From assembly GCF_002289575.1 (NCBI RefSeq), contig NZ_NTGA01000022.1, positions 1-64,000 of the forward strand: 64,000 nucleotides of DNA, given 5' to 3'. Numbering within the stretch: position 1 is the stretch's first letter; every line of letters begins with the position of its first letter. This DNA is from Dietzia natronolimnaea. GTDB taxonomy: Bacteria; Actinomycetota; Actinomycetes; Mycobacteriales; Mycobacteriaceae. Below the pieces are notes generated by a model that saw nothing but the letters and a program-made list of their open reading frames with translations, searched no databases and was not told where the DNA came from. Positions 58,132 to 64,000 of this stretch are shown in pieces. The translations under genes and the position numbers were made by a program.

Positions 58132-59775
58132 ATGAGCGACATGAACTCCGCTGACAACCTCCCGCTGCCCCCCATGGCCCTGTCCCGGTGGGGCACCGAG
58201 GCGGAGGCCAGGGACCTGGGCGAGGGCATCCGTGGCCTGCTGCGCGACGTGCTCGGGGTGACCGCCGAGAGCGGCCTACGCTTCGATCCCGGCGCGGTGA
58301 CGGCCTCCCCGTCCCGCCTCACCGAATCCGACCTGATGGCTCTCGCCGACATCGTGGGGGAGGGCAACGTCTCCGCGGACGACGCGCAGCGACTGCCGCG
58401 GGCCAGGGGGAAGTCGACACCGGACCTGCTGTCCTGGCGGCTGAGGCCGCAGGTGGACTGCCCTGACGCGGTGGTCGCACCCCGCGACGACGACGAGGTG
58501 TCGGCCCTCCTGGAGTGGTGCGGACGCGAGGGGGTCGCGATCGTCCCCTTCGGCGGCGGCACTTCCGTGGTGGGGGGCCTGAACCCGGACGCCGGCGACC
58601 ACCGGGCCGTGATCTCGGTGGACCTCGCGCACTTCGACGCCCTGGAGTCGATCGATCCCGAGTCGGGGGAGGCGGTCCTGGGGGCGGGCCTGTCGGGCCC
58701 CCGGGCGGAGGCGTTGTTGGCCGACCACGGGTTCTCGCTCGGCCACTTCCCGCAGTCCTTCCCCTACGCGACCCTCGGCGGGTACGCCATGACCCGGTCG
58801 TCCGGGCAGGCCTCGGCCGGCTACGGGCGCTTCGACGAGATGGTCCGCGGGGTGACCGTGGTGACGCCGGTCGGCGTGATCGAGGCGGGCCGCGCTCCCG
58901 CCTCGGCCGCCGGGCCGGACCTCCGGCAGTGGCTGCTGGGGTCCGAGGGCGCGTTCGGTGTGTGCACCCGGGTGCGGTTGAGGATCCACCCGGTGCCGGA
59001 GACGGTCCGACACGAGGCGTTCCGCTTCCCGGACTTCGCCACCGGCGCGGCGGCACTGCGCGCTGTCGAGCAACAGGGCACGGGGCCGACCGTCATCCGG
59101 TTGTCCGACGAGTCGGAGACGGCCGTGAACCTGGCCACCGCCACCGAGGCGATCGGCCAGGGGCCGGACGACGGGGAGGGGCAGGCCGCCGGATGCCTGT
59201 GCCTCACACTCTTCGAGGGCACGGCCGACCACACCGGGTCCCGCCACGCCGAGACGCGGGCGCTGCTGCTCGCCCACGGGGGCGTGTCGCTGGGTGCCGG
59301 ACCGGCCGAGGCGTGGGAGCACGGCCGCTTCGGTGCGCCCGTGCTGCGAGACTCGTTGATCGATAACGGCGCTCTGGTCGAGACCCTGGAGACCGCCACC
59401 GACTGGTCCAACCTGCCCGCGTTGCGGGAGGCCGTCGCCGGGGCCCTGAGCGCCTCGCTCGAGTCCAGCGGCACCCCCGCGCTGGTCATGTGCCATATCA
59501 GTCACGTCTACCCCACGGGGGCCTCGCTCTACTTCACCGTGGTGGCGGGCCAGCGTGGCGAGGACCCCATCGCCCAGTGGACGGACGCCAAGCGGGCGGC
59601 GTCCGAGGCCATCGTGCGTGCAGGCGGGACGATCACCCACCACCACGCTGTCGGAGTGGACCACAAGCCCTACCTCGCGGCCGAGATCGGCGAGGTGGGG
59701 GTGCGCATGCTGCGAGCGGTCAAAGACGCCGTTGACCCGCGGGGCGTGTGCAACCCGGGGACACTGGTCCCGTGA
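58132..59775 (+). CDS. FAD-binding oxidase, alkylglycerone-phosphate-synthase-like
   Basis: The 547-residue protein has the VAO/FAD_binding_4 fold: DCPDAVVAPRDDDEVSALLEWCGREGVAIVPFGGGTSVVGGLNP, then GLSGPRAEALLADHGFSLGHFPQSFPYATLGGYAMTRSSGQASAGYGRFDEMV, and HHHAVGVDHKPYLAAEIG near the end. That HHHxxG segment is a mark of alkyldihydroxyacetone-phosphate synthase, which makes ether lipids from acyl-DHAP. It may form an ether bond or simply oxidise a related compound. The order matches M. tuberculosis Rv2251, a flavoprotein. Its stop overlaps the kinase start as GTGA. Confidence 0.85.
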   Translation: MSDMNSADNLPLPPMALSRWGTEAEARDLGEGIRGLLRDVLGVTAESGLRFDPGAVTASPSRLTESDLMALADIVGEGNVSADDAQRLPRARGKSTPDLLSWRLRPQVDCPDAVVAPRDDDEVSALLEWCGREGVAIVPFGGGTSVVGGLNPDAGDHRAVISVDLAHFDALESIDPESGEAVLGAGLSGPRAEALLADHGFSLGHFPQSFPYATLGGYAMTRSSGQASAGYGRFDEMVRGVTVVTPVGVIEAGRAPASAAGPDLRQWLLGSEGAFGVCTRVRLRIHPVPETVRHEAFRFPDFATGAAALRAVEQQGTGPTVIRLSDESETAVNLATATEAIGQGPDDGEGQAAGCLCLTLFEGTADHTGSRHAETRALLLAHGGVSLGAGPAEAWEHGRFGAPVLRDSLIDNGALVETLETATDWSNLPALREAVAGALSASLESSGTPALVMCHISHVYPTGASLYFTVVAGQRGEDPIAQWTDAKRAASEAIVRAGGTITHHHAVGVDHKPYLAAEIGEVGVRMLRAVKDAVDPRGVCNPGTLVP

Positions 59776-60704
59776 GCGCGACACCGTCCGACCGCCGGAT
59801 CCGGACGGTCGCGATGCTGGTCAACCCCGCCGCCGGTGGGGGGCGCGGCGAGCGGATCGCGGAGAGGGCGGCAGCGAGGCTGCGCTCGTATGGGCTCGAG
59901 GTCGTCTCCCTGAGGGGGGCTCACGCGCAGGAGTCCCTCGACCTCGCCCGACAGGCCGTCGCCGACGGGGTGGACGCCCTCGTCGTGTGCGGAGGGGACG
60001 GGATGGTCTCGCTGGCCGTGCAGGCGCAGGCGTTCTCGGGTGTCCCGATCGGCATCATCCCGGCAGGCACGGGGAACGACCTCGCCCGTGAGTACGGAAT
60101 CCCGCTGACCAGTCCCGAGGACGCCGCCGATGTCGTCGTCGCCGGTCGCGCGGAACAGGTGGACCTGGGCCAGGCCACCCCGGACGGTGGCGAGCCCCGC
60201 CTCTTCGCGTCCGTCCTGTGCGCGGGGCTCGACTCGGCGGTCAACCGTCGCGTCAACGAGATGTCGATTCTCCGGGGACCCCTTCGATACGTCCTGGCCT
60301 CGGCCATCGAGTTCCCGACCTACCGGCCCCGTCCGTTCCGCATGACCTTCGACGCCGGCGAGCCAGGGGAGGAGACCGTCGAGACGGAGGTCCTGCTCAG
60401 CGCCTTCGCCATCACCCGGACCTACGGCGGAGACATGAGGATCGCCCCCGACGCCGATCGGTCCGACGGTCTGTTCGATGTGTGCTACGTCGGCAGGATC
60501 TCCAAACCGCGGCTGGCGTGGCACTTCCGCAGGATCTACTCCGGCACCCACGTGGGCCTCCGTGGGGTGACCACGAGGCGGTGCAGGACGGTGCGCATCG
60601 ATGCTCCGGAGGTGGAGGCGTTCGCCGACGGTGACGCCGTGGCACCACTTCCGGTGACCGTCGAGGTCCTGCCGGGGGCCGGCCTGTTTCTGGTACCAGG
60701 TTAA
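59772..60704 (+). CDS. Diacylglycerol/lipid kinase
   Basis: The 310-residue protein is a DAGK catalytic-domain lipid kinase: VAMLVNPAAGGGRGERIAERAA, VVCGGDGMVSLAVQ with the GGDG nucleotide loop, GIIPAGTGNDLAREYGIP, RTYGGDMRIAPDADRSDGLFDVCYV and a second barrel-like C-terminal domain. It adds phosphate to diacylglycerol or a related lipid; Rv2252 is the M. tuberculosis counterpart by gene order, linked to phosphatidic acid and PIM synthesis. GTG at 59772 overlaps the previous stop, so the flavoprotein and kinase are translated together. Confidence 0.9.
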   Translation: MSATPSDRRIRTVAMLVNPAAGGGRGERIAERAAARLRSYGLEVVSLRGAHAQESLDLARQAVADGVDALVVCGGDGMVSLAVQAQAFSGVPIGIIPAGTGNDLAREYGIPLTSPEDAADVVVAGRAEQVDLGQATPDGGEPRLFASVLCAGLDSAVNRRVNEMSILRGPLRYVLASAIEFPTYRPRPFRMTFDAGEPGEETVETEVLLSAFAITRTYGGDMRIAPDADRSDGLFDVCYVGRISKPRLAWHFRRIYSGTHVGLRGVTTRRCRTVRIDAPEVEAFADGDAVAPLPVTVEVLPGAGLFLVPG

Positions 60705-60714
60705 CTTTAGTACC

Positions 60715-60729
60715 ATCAGTAACACTGAT
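60715..60729. promoter_or_regulatory. Short perfect palindrome after the kinase gene
   Basis: ATCAGTAACACTGAT has 6-base arms around AAC. It lies 10 bases after the kinase stop and 76 before the next gene. It may be an operator of the CAP gene or a weak terminator. Confidence 0.35.
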
Positions 60730-60805
60730 TTACGCAGGTCACGGCTGTTACGCTCGGGCGCTACCTCATCCGTCAATCGACTCGCTTCAGGCGCGCCGGA
60801 ACGGC

Positions 60806-61378
60806 ATGATCACCTCCATGCGCTCCAGGCTCACCGCGTCACTCGCGACAATCGCCGTCACCTCCGCCACTCTGATGAGTGGTGGGGTCTCCACGGCCTC
60901 CGCCCAGGCCCTGCCGCCGTTCATCCCGCAGCATGTGGTCGACGGGCTGATCTCACAGGCCCGTGCCGCGGTGCCCGCCGAGGTGTGGGCCGCGGTCGGG
61001 TCGACGGAGATGATGTACCAGAACGTCTCAGGGGGCTTGCGAGAGGGCATCGTCCGCGAGATCGACTCCTACCGGGTGTCGAAGGGCCTCCGGGCCCTCG
61101 CCCCCAACTCCGATCTGGACCGCGAGGCGCAGGCCTGGGCCGACAGGCTGGCCGCCCAGGACGCCGTCTACCACAACCAGGCCCTGCTGAGCCGGGGCTT
61201 CGGGGAGAACATCGTCGCCGCGGGGACGCACTGCGGGGCCGTATGTCTGGTCGACCTGTGGAAGAACTCACCCGGCCACAACGACAACCTGATTGACCCG
61301 GGGTACCGTTCGGCGGGAATGGGGATCGCCTACTCCGCCGGCGGCAAAGTGTTCGTGGTGCACAACTTCGCCTACTGA
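60806..61378 (+). CDS. Secreted CAP/SCP-domain protein
   Basis: The 190-residue protein has a signal peptide (SRLTASLATIAVTSATLMSGGVSTASAQA) and a C-terminal CAP domain: IDSYRVSKGLRALAPNSDLDREAQAWADRLAAQDAVYHNQALLSRGFGENIVAAGTHCGAVCLVDLWKNSPGHNDNLIDPGYRSAGMGIAYSAGGKVFVVHNFAY, with GENIV, SPGHNDNL and VHNFAY motifs. Such proteins are extracellular and often bind lipids or cell-wall material, without known catalysis. ATG at 60806 or 60818. In M. tuberculosis the same position holds a secreted protein (Rv2253), but that one is not clearly a CAP member. Confidence 0.83.
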   Translation: MITSMRSRLTASLATIAVTSATLMSGGVSTASAQALPPFIPQHVVDGLISQARAAVPAEVWAAVGSTEMMYQNVSGGLREGIVREIDSYRVSKGLRALAPNSDLDREAQAWADRLAAQDAVYHNQALLSRGFGENIVAAGTHCGAVCLVDLWKNSPGHNDNLIDPGYRSAGMGIAYSAGGKVFVVHNFAY

Positions 61379-61436
61379 GCACGGGGCTCCGGGGAGCGGG
61401 TCCGCCGCCAAGCACACCGAACAGACGAGGGAGACC

Positions 61437-63155
61437 ATGTCCGAACGGATAACGCGAGCACTGAGACTCAGGACGGACCCGGGGATCTTCCTCACGACGG
61501 TGGCGGTCATCGTCGCCTTCGTGGTGGTCACGTTCGTGGCGGGGGACTGGGTGGGAGAGGTGTTCGGCGCCGCCTCGGGATGGATCATGACCAACCTCGG
61601 GTGGTTCTACATCGCCGGGGTCTCGATCTTCCTGCTCTTCCTGCTGTGGATCGCGCTGAGCCGGTTCGGCCACGTCCGGCTCGGTGCCGACGACGAGGAG
61701 CCTGAGCACTCCACGGCGGCCTGGTTCGGCATGCTGTTCGCCGCCGGGATCGGCACCATCCTCATGTTCTGGGGTGTGGCCGAGCCGATCTCGCACTTCG
61801 CGACCCCGCCCCGCGGCGGGGTGGACCCGGGGAGCAGGGAGGCCGCCCAGGAGGCCATGGCCTTCACCCTCTACCACTTCGGGCTGCACACCTGGACGAT
61901 CTTCGCGCTGCCCGCCCTGGCCTTCGCCTACTTCATCTACAAGCGCAAGATGCCCCCGCGCGTCAGCTCCATTTTCGCGCCCATCCTCGGCAACCGCGTC
62001 TACGGACCGATCGGCAAGGCCATCGACGTGGTGGCGCTGGTCGGCACGGTGTTCGGTGTGGCGACCTCCGTCGGCCTCGGCACCCTCCAGATCAACGCCG
62101 GACTCAACGAGCTCTTCGGGATCACCGTGTCGCCGCTGGTGCAGGTGCTCGTCATCGGTGTCGTCACCACGATCGCGTGTATCTCGGTCGCGGCCGGGTT
62201 GGACAAGGGGATCAAGCGGCTGTCCACCTTCAACATCGCCATGGCCGTCGCGTTGCTCGCCTTCATCGTGATCGCCGGTCCCACCCTGTTCCTGCTCAAG
62301 GGGACGGTGGAGACCTTCGGTGTGTACGCCTCGACCTTGCCCGAACTGGCGTTCTGGAACAACGTATTCCCGGCCGACGGTGACCTGGCGACGTGGCAGA
62401 ACACCTGGACCGTCTTCTACTGGGCGTGGACCATCACGTGGTCGCCGTTCGTCGGCATCTTCATCGCCCGCATCAGCCGCGGCCGGACCATCCGCGAGTT
62501 CGTCTTCGGTGTACTCGTCCTCCCGGTGGCCTTCTCCATCGTGTGGTTCGGCGTGTTCGGCATGGCCTCGTTCGACATCGAACTGAACGGGCCCGGCGGA
62601 CTGGTGGAAGCGGTGGTCGACGACGGTGACATCCCGGGTGCGCTGTTCGCGTTCCTGTCGAACTACCCGCTGGCGACACTCGTCTCCGGGATCGCAGTGC
62701 TGATCGTCGTCATCTTCTTCACCACGTCGGTCGACTCCGCCGCGATGGTCGTGGACATGATGGCCTCGGGCGAGGACGACACGGTCTCGCCGTCGCCCAT
62801 TCACCAGCGTGTGATCTGGGGCGTCCTCATGGGTGCTGTCGCCGCGACGCTGCTCGCCGGAACCGGGACGGGCGGACTCACCGCTCTCCAGGAGGTCATC
62901 ACCGTCATCGGTCTGCCCTTCTTCGTCATGGGCTTCGTGATGATGTACAGCCTGGTCAAGGGGATCTCCGCCGATCTGGGCGAACGTACGCCCACGGTGA
63001 CCAGGCAGTGGGACCGCGCGTACTCGCCCGAGGAGTTCGAGAAGAACGAGACCACACCCTCGCCGGAACCGATCGGCCCGCTGCACCGGATCCCGAACGG
63101 TGAGGAGGACGACGGCGCGCCGAACCCGCTCGCGCAGTCCACCGACCCCGACTGA
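61437..63155 (+). CDS. BCCT-family glycine-betaine/choline transporter
   Basis: The 572-residue protein has twelve membrane segments and BCCT motifs: WFGMLFAAGIGTILMFWGVAEPISHF, where the GMFFAAGIGxGLMFWGVAEP signature lies, and FYWAWTITWSPFVGIFIARISRGRTIREF. The last part has a charged tail (EEFEKNETTPSPEPIGPLHRIPN) that may sense osmotic conditions, as in BetP. It imports betaine, choline or ectoine with sodium. ATG at 61437 follows GAGGGAG. It has no partner gene nearby and lies between CAP and pirin genes. Confidence 0.93.
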   Translation: MSERITRALRLRTDPGIFLTTVAVIVAFVVVTFVAGDWVGEVFGAASGWIMTNLGWFYIAGVSIFLLFLLWIALSRFGHVRLGADDEEPEHSTAAWFGMLFAAGIGTILMFWGVAEPISHFATPPRGGVDPGSREAAQEAMAFTLYHFGLHTWTIFALPALAFAYFIYKRKMPPRVSSIFAPILGNRVYGPIGKAIDVVALVGTVFGVATSVGLGTLQINAGLNELFGITVSPLVQVLVIGVVTTIACISVAAGLDKGIKRLSTFNIAMAVALLAFIVIAGPTLFLLKGTVETFGVYASTLPELAFWNNVFPADGDLATWQNTWTVFYWAWTITWSPFVGIFIARISRGRTIREFVFGVLVLPVAFSIVWFGVFGMASFDIELNGPGGLVEAVVDDGDIPGALFAFLSNYPLATLVSGIAVLIVVIFFTTSVDSAAMVVDMMASGEDDTVSPSPIHQRVIWGVLMGAVAATLLAGTGTGGLTALQEVITVIGLPFFVMGFVMMYSLVKGISADLGERTPTVTRQWDRAYSPEEFEKNETTPSPEPIGPLHRIPNGEEDDGAPNPLAQSTDPD

Positions 63156-63193
63156 GGTAGCTGTCTGTCGCTGTCTGTGGCTGGGAGTGACTG

Positions 63194-63991
63194 TCAGTGC
63201 CCTCTGACGTCGAGCATCGTCATCCCCGCGTGCATCTCCCACACGAGGATCTCGGCACCGTCTGTACAGTCCGTGCCGGCGGTGACCCGTCGGCCGCCCG
63301 TGGCGGTGAGCCGGGCGGCGTCGCCGGTCGACAGCTCTCCGCAGCCCTCCAGGTCGACCGAGCCGACGGGTACGTAGAGGTGGAGGTAGGGCGCGTCGGG
63401 GAGCTGTACCGACCTGCCCGGCTGCAGGCGCGCCGCGAGTAGCGCGGAGGTGTCGTTCCGGATGCGGATGGCGGCCCGGTCGGCGTGGGCGCGGAGGCCT
63501 CCGGCGACGACGGCGAAGCGGTTCTCGAGCTCGCCGTGTTCGATCTCGCGCTGGTCGTAGCCCGGGTCCCCGCCCGTGGAGTCGGGGACGACCCACATCT
63601 GGACCAGGTGGACCGGCTCGGTGGGCGGATCGGAGTGCTGGATCGATCCGTCGCGCCAGCCGTCATTGCGCTCGGAGTGCAAAATTCCCGATCCCGCGCT
63701 CATCCGCTGCGCGAGCCCGGGGTAGATGATCCCGCTGTGGCCCTCGGAGTCCTGGTGGACGAGAGAACCGGACAGGACCCAGGTGATGATCTCCATGTCG
63801 CGATGGCCGTGGGTGTCGAACCCGCTGCCCGGCGCGATCCGGTCGTCGTTGTTCACCAGAAGCCGCCCGAAGTGGGTGTTCATCGGGTCCTGGTGGCGGG
63901 CGAAGGAGAACGAGTGGCGCGAGTCCAGCCATCCCCCGCCGGTGTGGGAACGCGTGGACGAGCGATGGATTCTGACCCCTGGACCGGACAC
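63194..63991 (-). CDS. Pirin-family protein
   Basis: The 265-residue bicupin protein has the pirin N-terminal motif FGRLLVNNDDRIAPGSGFDTHGHRDMEIITWVLSGSLVHQDSEGHSGIIYPGLAQRMSAGSGILHSERND, with the metal-binding His of HGHRDME and the Glu/His near SGILHSE. The second half is a less conserved cupin ending VWEMHAGMTMLDVRGH. Bacterial pirins can have quercetinase activity or act as redox-sensing binders, but roles vary. GTG at 63991 lies near the right edge, and a promoter would be beyond the window. It converges with the BCCT gene. Confidence 0.9.
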   Translation of the reverse strand: MSGPGVRIHRSSTRSHTGGGWLDSRHSFSFARHQDPMNTHFGRLLVNNDDRIAPGSGFDTHGHRDMEIITWVLSGSLVHQDSEGHSGIIYPGLAQRMSAGSGILHSERNDGWRDGSIQHSDPPTEPVHLVQMWVVPDSTGGDPGYDQREIEHGELENRFAVVAGGLRAHADRAAIRIRNDTSALLAARLQPGRSVQLPDAPYLHLYVPVGSVDLEGCGELSTGDAARLTATGGRRVTAGTDCTDGAEILVWEMHAGMTMLDVRGH

Positions 63992-64000
63992 GGCACCCCT

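Overview
The window is high-GC actinobacterial chromosome. The gene set points to a mycolic-acid-group member (Mycobacteriales, something like Dietzia, Rhodococcus or Gordonia; Dietzia is my best guess, not proven). The pointers are two WhiB proteins, a gluABCD-type glutamate importer, a DUF2993/LmeA-like protein, an F420/PPOX enzyme, a mycothiol-dependent-isomerase-like protein, and a glpD-TetR-flavoprotein-lipid kinase block that, as I recall it, matches the M. tuberculosis Rv2249c-Rv2252 order. I see no rRNA, tRNA, CRISPR array or prophage.

Layout. At 1-632 the end of an IS3-family element interrupts a cytochrome P450 gene whose promoter region carries a perfect CRP/GlxR-type site. 0.7-14.3 kb holds an AidB-like dehydrogenase with a thioesterase, secreted and membrane proteins, a haloacetate-dehalogenase-like hydrolase, a MarR-MFS-lysoplasmalogenase operon, a secreted lipase and a metallophosphoesterase-lipoprotein-membrane protein operon. 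14.4-19.4 kb holds divergent whiB and luxR genes, then csoR-copZ-copA and a Cu,Zn-SOD lipoprotein. 19.5-28.8 kb holds a reductase and SDR pair, an AhpD-like protein, a PPOX enzyme, a persulfide dioxygenase-rhodanese fusion, an amidohydrolase, an MFS transporter and small membrane proteins. 28.9-30.3 kb is an AhpD/CMD-ECF41 sigma factor operon with a matching ECF41 promoter. 30.3-42.0 kb holds a VOC protein, thiE-thiM, an LLM oxidoreductase, an acyl-CoA desaturase, a thioesterase, a DEAD-box helicase, a membrane class III cyclase, an LmeA-like protein, a DJ-1 protein and a glycosyltransferase. 42.0-47.6 kb holds a second whiB, a second desaturase with a small partner gene, and gluABCD. 47.6-55.7 kb holds an SDR, a VOC protein, a mycothiol-type protein, htpG, two PAP2-family proteins, aspA and an acetoacetate decarboxylase-like protein. 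55.7-63.99 kb holds glpD, TetR, an alkylglycerone-phosphate-synthase-like flavoenzyme, a lipid kinase, a CAP-domain secreted protein, a BCCT transporter and a pirin.

Common themes are lipid and acyl-CoA metabolism (AidB-like protein, two TesB-like thioesterases, lipase, two desaturases, lysoplasmalogenase, glycerolipid and ether-lipid cluster, PAP2 proteins) and copper, sulfide and redox stress (csoR-copZ-copA, sodC, persulfide dioxygenase, AhpD-like proteins, WhiB). Many operons are joined by GTGA or ATGA stop/start overlaps, which fixed several start choices. Intergenic regions are short; only 25937-26257 exceeds 300 bases. The strongest hunting leads are the ECF41 promoter that appears to make its first gene leaderless, the glycerolipid/ether-lipid cluster with a TetR operator, the shared motif before the two desaturase paralogues, a dispersed stem-loop family, and a cyclase lacking its usual substrate-binding lysine.
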